Shown here piece by piece: positions 1 to 8,344 of a DNA stretch of 64,000 nt; positions within the stretch are counted from its first letter, which is position 1, and each line of letters opens with the position of its first letter. The position numbers and the translations under genes are program-made. The DNA lies in contig CAJTMH010000002.1 in the NCBI GenBank assembly GCA_910577255.1, positions 248,001-312,000 of the forward strand. Reading direction: 5' to 3'. The DNA comes from an uncultured Duncaniella sp. Its GTDB lineage: Bacteria; Bacteroidota; Bacteroidia; Bacteroidales; Muribaculaceae. The notes beneath the pieces are model-generated. The model made no database searches. It was not told where the DNA came from and saw only the letters and a list, made by a program, of their open reading frames with translations.

Positions 1-992
1 TGGAGAGCCTGGTATCCGTTGGCTTTAGGATTGGCTATCCAGTCGCGGGTGCGGTCGGGATGCGGACGGTAGAGGTCGGTCAGGGCCACGTAGATCTTGT
101 AGCACATCTCTTTTTCCGACACACCTTCGGGCGCATCGAAGATAATGCGCATGGCATAGAGGTCATAGACCTCCTCGAAGGGGATGTGCTTGGTGTCCAT
201 CTTGCGCCAGATGGAATATACTGACTTCAGGCGCGCCTTGGCCTCGTAGGTTATCCCCATCGCGTCGAGACGTTCAAGTATCGGCGAGGCGAAATCGTTG
301 TAGACCATCTCGCGGCCCGACTCCGACTGGCGTATGAGGTTGGATATGCGCTCATACTCGCCGGGGTGTTCATACTTGAAGCTCAGGTCCTCAAGCTCGG
401 TCTTTATGGCGAACAGGCCGAGACGGTGAGCAAGGGGGGCATAGATATAGAGAGTCTCCCCGGCAATCTTGTACTGCTTGTTGGGCGCCATGGAGCCGAG
501 GGTGCGCATGTTGTGCAGGCGGTCGGCCATCTTTATGAGCACCACCCTGATATCCTCGCTCATGGTGAGCAGGAGCTTGCGGAAGTTCTCAGCCTGGGCC
601 GAAGCCTTGTCGCCGAAAATGCCTCCTGAAATCTTTGTGAGCCCCTCCACTATCTGTGCCACCTTCTTGCCGAAATGCTGCTCTATGTCATCGACGGTGT
701 ACTCCGTGTCCTCCACCACGTCATGAAGCAGCGCGGCGCAGATGGAGGTCGACCCCAAGCCGATCTCCTGCGACGCTATTTTCGCCACGGCTATCGGATG
801 GAGGATATATGGCTCGCCCGAACGGCGACGCACACCTTTGTGGGCCTCCTTGGCGAAGGAAAAGGCTCGTTTTATGATCTCGACTTTCTTACGGTGATTG
901 CTCGCGAGATATCCTTCAAGCAAATCGTTGAACTGTTCTTCTACAAAACGTTCCTCTTCCTCGGGGGTCTTATTGTAAGGCTGCTGTTCCAT
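1..992 (-). CDS. RelA/SpoT family (p)ppGpp synthetase/hydrolase, C-terminal part beyond the left edge
   Basis: Makes and/or degrades the stringent-response alarmone (p)ppGpp in the cytoplasm. The start is at 992 (MEQQPYNKTPEEEE) and about 330 residues are visible before the window ends, so the gene is cut by the window and not necessarily broken. The visible part is the HD hydrolase domain: SGEPYILHPIAVA at about residues 58-70, the HD pair at 90-91 in LLHDVVEDT, and KMADRLHNMRTL further on. An intact HDxxED motif suggests the hydrolase half is active. The synthetase domain should follow but only its beginning can be present here. The manC-like gene lies 50 bases upstream on the same strand. 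Confidence 0.95.
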   Translation of the reverse strand, partial: MEQQPYNKTPEEEERFVEEQFNDLLEGYLASNHRKKVEIIKRAFSFAKEAHKGVRRRSGEPYILHPIAVAKIASQEIGLGSTSICAALLHDVVEDTEYTVDDIEQHFGKKVAQIVEGLTKISGGIFGDKASAQAENFRKLLLTMSEDIRVVLIKMADRLHNMRTLGSMAPNKQYKIAGETLYIYAPLAHRLGLFAIKTELEDLSFKYEHPGEYERISNLIRQSESGREMVYNDFASPILERLDAMGITYEAKARLKSVYSIWRKMDTKHIPFEEVYDLYAMRIIFDAPEGVSEKEMCYKIYVALTDLYRPHPDRTRDWIANPKANGYQAL

Positions 993-1042
993 GGTGTGCG
1001 TGGCGGTATGTTAAGGATAATTCCAGATTCTAAACTGATTTG

Positions 1043-2122
1043 TCAGAGATATTTCTTATCATAGGCGATTTTCACGTCGTTGACCATCTGCTTTATCTTC
1101 TGCTCCTCGCTTTTGGGACACACGAGAAGGACGTCGCCGGCGTCGGCTATGATATAGTCCTTGAGGCCGTGGACCACCACGAGTTTATCATCGTTCACGG
1201 CAAAGATATTGCCTGTCGACTCATAGGCGAGCACCTTGCAGTTCTGGGTGACATTACCTGCCTGGTTCTTGGGCGAGTTGTCATAGAGAGCGCTCCATGT
1301 GCCGAGGTCGTTCCACCCGAAATTCACACACTCCACATACACGTTATCGGCCTTCTCCATCACGGCGTAGTCAATCGAGTTGGCCGGGCATGAGGGGAAA
1401 TTGGTCTGTATGAACTCCTCCTCGGCCGGTGTGCCGAAGCAGCTGCGACCCTTGTCGAAGAGAGCGGTGAGGTCAGAGTCATACTTGTGGAGAGCCTCTA
1501 TGATGCTCGACGCGCGCCACAGGAAGATGCCTGAGTTCCAGAAAAACTCACCTGACTCGAGAAACACCTTGGCAAGCTCCAGGTTGGGCTTCTCGGTGAA
1601 GGTCTTGACCTTCAGTATCCCCGGCACGGCCTCCTGGCCTATCTGGATATACCCATATCCGGTCTCTGGACGCACGGGGGTGATGCCGAGGGTAAGGAGG
1701 GCATCGTTATTCTCCACGAAGTCAAAACCGCGGCTCACGAAGTCCTCGAACACGCTCTCGCGGGTGATCAGATGGTCACTCGGTGTCACTATCATCGAGG
1801 CCTCGGGGTCGAGCGCCGCTATATGGTAAGCCGCCCATGCGATACAGGGCGCCGTGTTGCGGCGTGCAGGCTCGAGCAGTATGTTCGACTCCTTTATGTC
1901 AGGGAGCTGCTCGCGGATGAGAGGAGCGTATTTTTCATTTGTTACCACCACAATATTCTCCTTCGGCACCAGGGGCAGGATGCGGTCATAGGACATCTGA
2001 AGCAACGAGCGGCCTGTGCCTAAAAAGTCGATAAACTGCTTGGGGCGGTCTTCACGCGAATAGGGCCAGAAACGGCTGCCGACTCCGCCACACATTATGA
2101 CGCAATATCTATGGGATGACAT
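1043..2122 (-). CDS. mannose-1-phosphate guanylyltransferase
   Basis: Transfers GMP to mannose-1-phosphate to give GDP-mannose, the precursor of GDP-fucose and mannose in surface glycans. The 359-residue protein has the nucleotidyltransferase signature CGGVGSRFWPYSREDRPKQF at residues 11-30, and FTEKP and VGFNWNDLGTW-like segments (here NFGWNDLGTW) of the ManC/GMP family. It is the short form, without the C-terminal cupin isomerase domain of long ManC proteins. A good promoter sits just upstream (2200-2231), so it is probably its own transcription unit, perhaps reading into the RelA/SpoT gene 50 bases downstream. Confidence 0.93.
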   Translation of the reverse strand: MSSHRYCVIMCGGVGSRFWPYSREDRPKQFIDFLGTGRSLLQMSYDRILPLVPKENIVVVTNEKYAPLIREQLPDIKESNILLEPARRNTAPCIAWAAYHIAALDPEASMIVTPSDHLITRESVFEDFVSRGFDFVENNDALLTLGITPVRPETGYGYIQIGQEAVPGILKVKTFTEKPNLELAKVFLESGEFFWNSGIFLWRASSIIEALHKYDSDLTALFDKGRSCFGTPAEEEFIQTNFPSCPANSIDYAVMEKADNVYVECVNFGWNDLGTWSALYDNSPKNQAGNVTQNCKVLAYESTGNIFAVNDDKLVVVHGLKDYIIADAGDVLLVCPKSEEQKIKQMVNDVKIAYDKKYL

Positions 2123-2199
2123 ATCGTTCTTAAAATTACTGTTTGTGGTTAATTAAAGTATTGGATCGGGATTAGGGGTATCTTTTGATATCACGGGTG

Positions 2200-2231
2200 C
2201 TAAGATACGAAATTTAAGCCCATCCGCCAAA
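2200..2231 (-). promoter_or_regulatory. Bacteroidota-type promoter for the guanylyltransferase gene
   Basis: On the minus strand TTTG (2228-2231) is followed by 20 bases and TATCTTAG (2200-2207). This is one mismatch from TAnnTTTG with ideal spacing. It lies between the permease stop codon and the guanylyltransferase start. Confidence 0.6.
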
Positions 2232-2248
2232 AAGGCTCCGGGATTTTT

Positions 2249-3475
2249 TCATTTTTCATTGCCCGACGGCAAACTGCGCGCCGAAATCAATCCTGAGGCA
2301 AACCCGATGACCGCCACCACAGCCGCCGTGACAGCCACGTCGCCCAGGCCAAGCCTGCATGGATAGACTATGACCGACATCTGCGCATGGTCCCCCCCGA
2401 GGGTTATCAGGCCGAAATGCTGCTGCAACACGCACAGCACCACCCCGAGCACTATCCCCGCCACCCCTCCTGCGGCCGCAATCAGAATCCCCTCGTCGAG
2501 GAAAACCCGCCGCAGCAGAGAGTCGGAAGCCCCGAGCGAACGCATGATGCGGAGATTATCCTCCTTCTCTATTATGAGCATCGACATGGTCGACAGGATG
2601 TTGAACGACGCCATCACCAGCACGAACACAAGCATCAGGAACGTGATCCACTTCTCGATTGAGATCATCCTGAACGAGTCGACCTGCTGGCGCAGCCTGT
2701 CGGCCACGAGGTAGTCATCCCCCAGCAGCTTCTCCAGGTCGCCCACCACACTGCCGACGTCGGTCCCCTTGGCCACCGCAAGCTCTATGGCCGAAGCCTC
2801 CGTGCCGTAGTCAAGCAGCCTCCTGGCCGACTCAAGCGGCACATATATCATGTCGTTGTCATACTCGGCCTGGTTGGTCTGGTAAACAGCGCTCACAAGC
2901 AACGTGTCGGTGCTGAAAGCCGCCATCGGGAAGGCGGGATTGATGCGCCCCAACCGGCGTGGCACCGTCAGCACGAGAGGACAATCGTAGGAAGGGCGTG
3001 CCCCCAGCTTAATGGCCGTCCCGACACTCGCCGCAGCGCAAGGGGTCCCCGAGTACGGCTCATTCTCCATCATCTCGCCGTCGATAACAAGCGTCGACAG
3101 CGCCGACACCCCCGAATAACCTTGCGGCACACCCACGATGGTGACCGGCGACTGGGCCTCGCCATACACCGCCAGAGCCTGGTCAGTGACAGTGGCAGCC
3201 ACCCTCTCAACCCCCGGCCGGGCAGCAATGACAGCCGCCAGGGAGTCGGCATTGGCTATGACCTTACCCTTCACCGGGGTGACCTTTATGTCAGGGTCGA
3301 CAAACGACAACCTCTCGGCCGCCAGGTCGGTAAAGCCGTTGAACACCGAAAGCACACACACCATGGCCATGGCGGCCACAGCGATTCCCGCCATCGAGAT
3401 GAGCGAGATGACATTGACCGCGGTGTGACTTTTCTTGGCTATGAGATACCTTACGGCTATACGTAGCGCCAGCAT
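2249..3475 (-). CDS. FtsX-like ABC transporter permease, LolC/LolE family
   Basis: A 408-residue inner-membrane protein with the topology of LolC/LolE or MacB-type permeases. There is one membrane helix at about residues 20-45 (NVISLISMAGIAVAAMAMVC), a large periplasmic domain to about 265, then three helices near the C-terminus. In this family the protein moves lipoproteins or other outer-membrane cargo with a separate ATPase. No ATPase gene is adjacent here, which is common in Bacteroidota. The N-terminal segment MLALRIAVRYLIAKKSHTAV is typical of LolE. It follows rbfA on the same strand but a hairpin terminator lies between them. The exact substrate cannot be told from sequence. Confidence 0.88.
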   Translation of the reverse strand: MLALRIAVRYLIAKKSHTAVNVISLISMAGIAVAAMAMVCVLSVFNGFTDLAAERLSFVDPDIKVTPVKGKVIANADSLAAVIAARPGVERVAATVTDQALAVYGEAQSPVTIVGVPQGYSGVSALSTLVIDGEMMENEPYSGTPCAAASVGTAIKLGARPSYDCPLVLTVPRRLGRINPAFPMAAFSTDTLLVSAVYQTNQAEYDNDMIYVPLESARRLLDYGTEASAIELAVAKGTDVGSVVGDLEKLLGDDYLVADRLRQQVDSFRMISIEKWITFLMLVFVLVMASFNILSTMSMLIIEKEDNLRIMRSLGASDSLLRRVFLDEGILIAAAGGVAGIVLGVVLCVLQQHFGLITLGGDHAQMSVIVYPCRLGLGDVAVTAAVVAVIGFASGLISARSLPSGNEK

Positions 3476-3514
3476 AAGCGATGATTATATAGGGATTTGG
3501 GGATGAATGATATC

Positions 3515-3572
3515 AAAGAAAAAACAAGGACAAAAAGACCCGACGGTGAATCGGTGAGTCCTTTTGTCCTTG
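3515..3572 (-). terminator. hairpin terminator after rbfA
   Basis: Arms 3525-3539 and 3558-3572 pair almost perfectly (CAAGGACAAAA with TTTTGTCCTTG). On the minus strand the hairpin is followed by a T-rich run (complement of 3515-3524). It lies between the rbfA stop and the permease start, so it may terminate or attenuate transcription into the permease gene. Confidence 0.7.
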
Positions 3573-3591
3573 ACTCTGTTATTTGAAGTCT

Positions 3592-3927
3592 TTACTTCTC
3601 AAGGAGCTTGTCGATGTTGTCGATATAGTCCAGCGAATCGTCAATGTAGAACGCCAGCTCAGGGCATTTACGCAACTGGAACCTTACCTTCTGCGCAAGT
3701 TCATAGCGGATGGTCTTCGCGCTGTCACGGATGCTCTCGAGGAGCTCCTGCGACTTTTCGGAAGGGAATATCGAGAGATAGACTTTGGCGACGCTCAAAT
3801 CGGGGGATACTCTCACGATGCTCACCGACACGAGTGTGCCGTGGGTCTTGGCAGTCTGTTGACGGAATATTTCGCTCAGCTCCTTCTGCAGGAGGCGTGA
3901 GATCTTAGCTTGACGTGTTGTTTCCAT
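3592..3927 (-). CDS. rbfA: 30S ribosome-binding factor A
   Basis: Late 30S maturation factor that binds near helix 1 of 16S rRNA. The 111-residue protein starts METTRQAKISRLLQKELSEIF and has the single KH-like domain of RbfA, including the VSIVRVSPDLSVAKVYLSIF strand region and YELAQKVRFQLRKCPELAFYIDD near the end. Length and ending DSLDYIDNIDKLLEK fit the family. It lies downstream of serS on the same strand after a 151-base gap with no clear signal. Confidence 0.95.
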   Translation of the reverse strand: METTRQAKISRLLQKELSEIFRQQTAKTHGTLVSVSIVRVSPDLSVAKVYLSIFPSEKSQELLESIRDSAKTIRYELAQKVRFQLRKCPELAFYIDDSLDYIDNIDKLLEK

Positions 3928-4078
3928 ATTATAATTATATTTCTTTCTGTTTTCGACAACCGTTGCCGGTCACATATATATAGAACGCCTGCGGGCCGTC
4001 AATGTTTGAGTAGCCACCGAAACCGGTAATCCACTTCCGCACCGGCTCACCGGCACGGAGGCGGCAATGACGCATGGA

Positions 4079-5350
4079 TCAGTCGATGATGTCAAAGCCG
4101 GTGTACTTGCGCAGGCATTCAGGCACCACGATACCCTCGGGAGTCTGATTGTTCTCAAGCAGCGCAGCCATGATGCGCGGAAGGGCGAGGGCCGATCCGT
4201 TGAGCGTGTGGCAAAGGTGAGTCTTCTTGTCGGCGCCACGGTAACGGCACTTCAGGCGGTTGGCCTGGTAAGTCTCGAAGTTCGACACCGACGACACTTC
4301 GAGCCAACGCCCCTGGGCGGCTGAGTAAACCTCGAAGTCGAAGGTGATCGACGATGTGAAGCTCATGTCGCCTCCGCAAAGACGGAGAATATGCCAGGGG
4401 AGACCGAGTTTCTCGAGAAGTCCCTGCACATGGTCCTTCATCTCCTCGAGGGCAGCATAAGAGTTCTCGGGCTTCTCTATGCGCACTATCTCCACCTTGT
4501 CGAACTGATGGAGACGGTTAAGGCCGCGCACATCCTTGCCATACGAGCCGGCCTCGCGGCGGAAACAGGCTGAATAAGCGCAGTTCTTCACTGGCAGCTG
4601 GTCGTCATTGAGGATGACATCGCGGTAGAGATTGGTCACGGGCACCTCGGCGGTGGGGATGAGATAGAGCTTGTCCTCGTTGACGAAGTACATCTGGCCC
4701 TCCTTGTCGGGGAGCTGCCCGGTGCCGTAGCCCGAAGCCTCGTTCACCACGTAGGGGGGCTGGATTTCCAGATAACCTGCCTCACCGGCCTGGTCAAGGA
4801 AGAACTGGATCAAGGCACGCTGCAGGCGGGCACCCTTGCCGATATATACCGGGAAACCGGGGCCTGTGATCTTCACACCGAGGTCAAAGTTGATGAGATT
4901 GTATTTTTTGGCGAGCTCCCAGTGGGGAAGCGCGTCGGCAGGAAGGTCGGGCATAGGGCCACCGGTCTTCTCCACCACGTTATCCTCAGCGGTCTTCCCT
5001 TCGGGCACAGCATCGCAAGGCACGTTAGGGATGCCCAGAAGGATTTCACGGATGGCATTCTCGGTGGTGGCCAGACGGTCCGCTATCTCTTTCTGCTCGG
5101 CCTTTATCTCTGCCACCTTCTTTTTCACTTCCTCAGCCTCGTCGCGGCGGCCTTCTTTCATCAGGCGCCCTATCGAGTCGGCATATTTCTTAAGTTCGGC
5201 GGCGAGATTGTCGTTCTGGAACTGCAGGCTGCGGCGTTCGTCATCGAAGTCAATCACGTCATTCACACCCTGCTTGCCGTCGAAACCTTTAACGGCAAGA
5301 CGAGCTATCACCTTTTCGGGATCCTCTTTTATCTGTTGTAGCGTGAGCAT
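4079..5350 (-). CDS. serS: serine--tRNA ligase
   Basis: Class II aminoacyl-tRNA synthetase that charges tRNA-Ser. The 423-residue protein has the N-terminal antiparallel coiled-coil arm at about residues 30-105 (rich in K, E and D), motif 2 around CFRREAGSYGKDVRGLNRLHQF, and motif 3 at the C-terminus (GSALALPRIMAALLENNQT). Full family length. It begins MLTLQQIKEDPEKVIARLAVKGFD, the usual SerRS start. The YqeY gene ends 31 bases upstream on the same strand, so the two are probably co-transcribed. Confidence 0.97.
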   Translation of the reverse strand: MLTLQQIKEDPEKVIARLAVKGFDGKQGVNDVIDFDDERRSLQFQNDNLAAELKKYADSIGRLMKEGRRDEAEEVKKKVAEIKAEQKEIADRLATTENAIREILLGIPNVPCDAVPEGKTAEDNVVEKTGGPMPDLPADALPHWELAKKYNLINFDLGVKITGPGFPVYIGKGARLQRALIQFFLDQAGEAGYLEIQPPYVVNEASGYGTGQLPDKEGQMYFVNEDKLYLIPTAEVPVTNLYRDVILNDDQLPVKNCAYSACFRREAGSYGKDVRGLNRLHQFDKVEIVRIEKPENSYAALEEMKDHVQGLLEKLGLPWHILRLCGGDMSFTSSITFDFEVYSAAQGRWLEVSSVSNFETYQANRLKCRYRGADKKTHLCHTLNGSALALPRIMAALLENNQTPEGIVVPECLRKYTGFDIID

Positions 5351-5381
5351 TTGTTATTTCGTATTTCTTATGTTTTCTAAA

Positions 5382-5834
5382 TTAGTTGTTCAGAAGTTCC
5401 TTGACTTTGGCTGAGACGGCCTTACCGTCGGCACGTCCGGAGAGAGCCTTCGAGGCCACGCCCATCACCTTGCCCATCTCTTTGGGGGAAGTGGCACCTA
5501 CCTGGGCAATTATCTTCTTCAGCTCCTCGGTAAGCTCCTCGTCGGTAAGCTGCTTGGGGAGATACTCCTCGATCACCGAAGCCTCGGCAAGCTCGTTGTC
5601 GCGCAGATCGATGCGGTTCTGCTCCTCATATATCTGGGCAGTCTCGCGACGCTGCTTCACCATTTTAGCCAATATTTTCAAAGCGGCCTCATCCGATAGG
5701 GAGCCGTCGCCACCTTTGGCCGTCTTAGCCTCGATGAATTCCTTTTTGATCCCGCGGAGGGTCTCGAGTCTCACTTTATCGCGTGCAAGCATTGCCGCTT
5801 TGATATCAGCTGAAATTTTGTCAAATAAGTCCAT
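5382..5834 (-). CDS. GatB/YqeY domain protein
   Basis: A 150-residue YqeY-family protein, related to the C-terminal tail domain of GatB, the tRNA-dependent amidotransferase. Its own role is not firmly known, but a tRNA-related function is presumed. Visible family features are LKILAKMVKQRRETAQIYEEQNR, EYLPKQLTDEEL and GKVMGVASKALSGRADGKAVS, the last typical of the C-terminal helical bundle. It lies just upstream of serS with a 31-base gap, which supports a link to translation. Confidence 0.93.
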   Translation of the reverse strand: MDLFDKISADIKAAMLARDKVRLETLRGIKKEFIEAKTAKGGDGSLSDEAALKILAKMVKQRRETAQIYEEQNRIDLRDNELAEASVIEEYLPKQLTDEELTEELKKIIAQVGATSPKEMGKVMGVASKALSGRADGKAVSAKVKELLNN

Positions 5835-5861
5835 GTCAATTCTGTTTTTTGTATGGAGCTA

Positions 5862-5869
5862 CAAAATTA
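5862..5869 (-). promoter_or_regulatory. -7 element for yqeY-serS
   Basis: TAATTTTG on the minus strand, 28 bases before the YqeY start. It matches TAnnTTTG, but no TTTG is seen at the usual upstream distance, so support is moderate. Confidence 0.5.
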
Positions 5870-5903
5870 CATAAAAATCATGATATATCTCACTTTAAAA
5901 GCG

Positions 5904-5953
5904 CAAAAAAGCCACCGTCCCCACTGCTTTTGACGGCAGATGGGACAGCGGCC
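5904..5953 (-). terminator. terminator after metY
   Basis: On the minus strand a GC-rich hairpin (5911-5953, outer arms GCC/GGC with CTGTCCC against GGGACGG and CTGC against GCAG) is followed by TTTTTTGCGC (5901-5910). It lies 28 bases after the metY stop codon. Confidence 0.7.
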
Positions 5954-5981
5954 TCTAAAGAGCATGCAGTGTGAACGCTGG

Positions 5982-7271
5982 TCACACTTTTTCCAAAGCG
6001 GAAGCCAGATCGGCCAGTATGTCGTCGATATGCTCCGTCCCGATGCTCAGACGCACGGTGGATGGAGTGATGTGCTGTTGCTCCAACTCCTCGGGTGAAA
6101 GCTGCGAGTGGGTGGTGGTGGCAGGATGTATCACCAGACTCTTCACATCGGCCACATTGGCGAGCAGCGAGAATATCTCGAGCGCATCAATGAAGCGCCA
6201 GGCCTCCTCCTGTCCACCCTTTATCTCGAAGGTGAATATGCTTCCTCCACCCGAGGGGAACAGACGGCTGTACAGGGCATGGTCCGGATGACCGGGAAGC
6301 GAGGGATGGTTCACCCTTGCCACCTTGGGGTGTGAAGCAAGGAATTCCACCACTTTGAGTGCGTTTTCCACATGACGTTCTATACGTAGTGACAGGGTCT
6401 CTACACCCTGCAGCAGCAAAAAGGCATTGAATGGCGATATGGCAGCCCCGGTGTCGCGCAGAAGGACGGCACGGATGCGGGTCACGAACGCAGCCGGTCC
6501 GGCCACATCGGCAAACACCGCGCCATGATAGCTCGGGTCGGGTTTGGCAAGCGACGGATACTTGTCGGCATCGGCCTTCCAGTCAAACGAACCTCCATCC
6601 ACTATTATGCCCCCCAGGCTCGTGCCGTGGCCTCCGAGGAACTTCGTGGCCGAATGCACCACCACGTCAGCCCCATGTTCAAGCGGACGGATCAGGAACG
6701 GCGTGCCGAACGTGTTGTCCACAATCAGCGGGATGTTATGGCGGTGCGCTATCTTTGAAAGCTCGTCAAGGTCGGTGACATCCGAGTTAGGATTGCCGAA
6801 GGTCTCCACGAAAAGCACCTTCGTATTCTCCTTTATTCCCTCTTCCACGGCATTGAAATCACGCACGTTGACGAAAGTGGATGTGATGCCCCTGGTGGCG
6901 AAAGTGTGGGAGATGAGATTATACGATCCTCCGTAAAGGTTATCGGCCGCGAGGATATGGTCACCCTCCCTTACTATATTCTCAAGCGCATAACTGATGG
7001 CGGCAGCGCCGCTGGCGACCGCCAATGCGGCCACACCACCCTCCAGGGCAGCCACCCTGTCCTCCAGGACACCCTGGGTCGAATTGGTGAGCCGGCCGTA
7101 AATATTACCGGCATCGCGCAGGCCGAAACGGTCGGCCGCATGCTGCGAATCGCGGAACACATACGACGTGGTCTGATAGATGGGCACCGCACGGGCATCG
7201 GTGGCCGGATCGGGAGTTTCTTGACCTACATGAAGTTGGAGAGTCTCAAAGTGGAGATTTTTTCTTGCCAT
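5982..7271 (-). CDS. metY: O-acetylhomoserine sulfhydrylase
   Basis: PLP enzyme that makes homocysteine (or cysteine) from an O-acetylated amino acid and sulfide. The 429-residue protein belongs to the Cys/Met metabolism PLP family. The PLP lysine is K210 in HSATKFLGGHGTS, the cofactor-binding YGRLTNSTQGVLE lies at about 58-70, and the aspartate in IVDNTFGTP is near 185. Its length and the start LHFETLQLHVGQETPDP favour MetY over the shorter cystathionine gamma-synthase. An Lrp/AsnC regulator is transcribed divergently from the shared 179-base region, which suggests amino-acid-responsive control. Confidence 0.93.
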   Translation of the reverse strand: MARKNLHFETLQLHVGQETPDPATDARAVPIYQTTSYVFRDSQHAADRFGLRDAGNIYGRLTNSTQGVLEDRVAALEGGVAALAVASGAAAISYALENIVREGDHILAADNLYGGSYNLISHTFATRGITSTFVNVRDFNAVEEGIKENTKVLFVETFGNPNSDVTDLDELSKIAHRHNIPLIVDNTFGTPFLIRPLEHGADVVVHSATKFLGGHGTSLGGIIVDGGSFDWKADADKYPSLAKPDPSYHGAVFADVAGPAAFVTRIRAVLLRDTGAAISPFNAFLLLQGVETLSLRIERHVENALKVVEFLASHPKVARVNHPSLPGHPDHALYSRLFPSGGGSIFTFEIKGGQEEAWRFIDALEIFSLLANVADVKSLVIHPATTTHSQLSPEELEQQHITPSTVRLSIGTEHIDDILADLASALEKV

Positions 7272-7304
7272 AATTTATCGTGTTGTTTAGTTTTTATTCT
7301 GATG

Positions 7305-7336
7305 CAAAGTTACGGCAGTCAAAAATTCTTTCCAAC
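7305..7336 (-). promoter_or_regulatory. promoter for metY
   Basis: Minus-strand GTTG (7333-7336), 20 bases, then TAACTTTG (7305-7312). It ends 33 bases upstream of the metY start and fits the phylum consensus. Confidence 0.7.
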
Positions 7337-7339
7337 ACT

Positions 7340-7371
7340 TTTCGATTTTTCAGAAAATACAGCTAATTTTG
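7340..7371 (+). promoter_or_regulatory. promoter for the Lrp-family regulator
   Basis: TAATTTTG at 7364-7371, with TTTC at 7340-7343 at 20-base spacing. The implied leader is about 70 bases long. The promoter overlaps the upstream side of the metY promoter, so one bound regulator could affect both genes. Confidence 0.6.
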
Positions 7372-7450
7372 CAATCTGAACAGAATATTCATCCTGCACA
7401 AAGGCAAAAACGCCTGACTCTGTAGAATATCATTCCCAACGCTTTTAGCC

Positions 7451-7924
7451 ATGACCGGAACCATCGACCCCACCGACATCAAAATCCTGCAAAACCTGCA
7501 GGAAAATTCCCGGCTCACAGTCAAAGAACTCGCCGCAGCCATCAACCTGTCAACAACCCCGACATTCGAACGAGTGAAACGCCTCGAACGTGAGGGATAC
7601 ATAAAAAAATATGTGGCTGTCCTCGATGCCGAGAAACTCGAATGCGGCTTCGTCGCGTTCTGTTACCTCAAAATGAAGCAGCACTCCTACGAAAACGGCA
7701 TGCGCATCATGGAAGCCGTCCAGAACATCCCGGAGATTGTGGAATGTTACAACATCTCAGGCGACTACGACTTCCTGCTCAAGATATATGTGCAGGACAT
7801 GAAGTCATACCAACAGTTCATACTGCGCATTCTCGGCGATCTCGACTGCATAGGCTCCTTGAGCAGCTCATTTGTGCTCGGCGAAGTGAAAAACTCGCAT
7901 CAGCTACCCCTCGTGACTCCCTGA
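7451..7924 (+). CDS. Lrp/AsnC family transcriptional regulator
   Basis: Feast/famine regulator of 157 residues. The N-terminal winged helix-turn-helix lies at about residues 5-55 (DIKILQNLQENSRLTVKELA, then LSTTPTFERVKRLEREGYIK). The C-terminal RAM ligand-binding domain contains ECYNISGDYDFLLKIYVQDM. Such proteins bind amino acids and form octamers. It is transcribed away from metY, so that gene is a likely target, though this is inferred only from position. Confidence 0.93.
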   Translation: MTGTIDPTDIKILQNLQENSRLTVKELAAAINLSTTPTFERVKRLEREGYIKKYVAVLDAEKLECGFVAFCYLKMKQHSYENGMRIMEAVQNIPEIVECYNISGDYDFLLKIYVQDMKSYQQFILRILGDLDCIGSLSSSFVLGEVKNSHQLPLVTP

Positions 7925-7964
7925 CACCACACGGCACCAAAACAGACAGTGACCACCGACAAAG

Positions 7965-8336
7965 TCAGCGGCCACCGTTAAGAGGCGGGTAAAAAGCATC
8001 GGGGATATGCTCGAGCCGGTAGGAGTCCGGAGAGCCTATCACCACTATTATGTCAAACTGGGGCTCGAACGGCAGGTCACGTCCCTGCATGTAAGCATCG
8101 GCAGCTTTGGCAAGCCGCGCCTGCTTACGCCGGTCCACAGCCTCGGCAGGGTCCAGGAAGTCGGACGACCTCGTCTTAACCTCCACGAAGCAGATCCGGT
8201 CATCCCTCATGGCTATGAAGTCAATCTCCACACCCGCCAGGCGCTGATTCTCACCGCTTATGGCATAACCCTGCGTGAGAAGATACTCCCTGGCCACCAT
8301 CTCACCCCACTTGCCAAGCTCGTTATGACCGGCCAT
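7965..8336 (-). CDS. YraN family protein (UPF0102, endonuclease-like)
   Basis: A 123-residue protein of the UPF0102/YraN family with a restriction-endonuclease-like fold. Visible features are GEMVAREYLLTQGYAISGEN at the start and the nuclease-like core EIDFIA followed by FVEVKTRSS, i.e. the D...ExK pattern. The cellular role is not established. It lies 8 bases downstream of obgE on the same strand and its end converges on the Lrp gene. Confidence 0.92.
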   Translation of the reverse strand: MAGHNELGKWGEMVAREYLLTQGYAISGENQRLAGVEIDFIAMRDDRICFVEVKTRSSDFLDPAEAVDRRKQARLAKAADAYMQGRDLPFEPQFDIIVVIGSPDSYRLEHIPDAFYPPLNGGR

Positions 8337-8344
8337 ACCCCCGG

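Noticed and set aside
1..992. A truncated RelA/SpoT pseudogene
   Set aside because: The frame is intact up to the window edge; it is cut by the window boundary.
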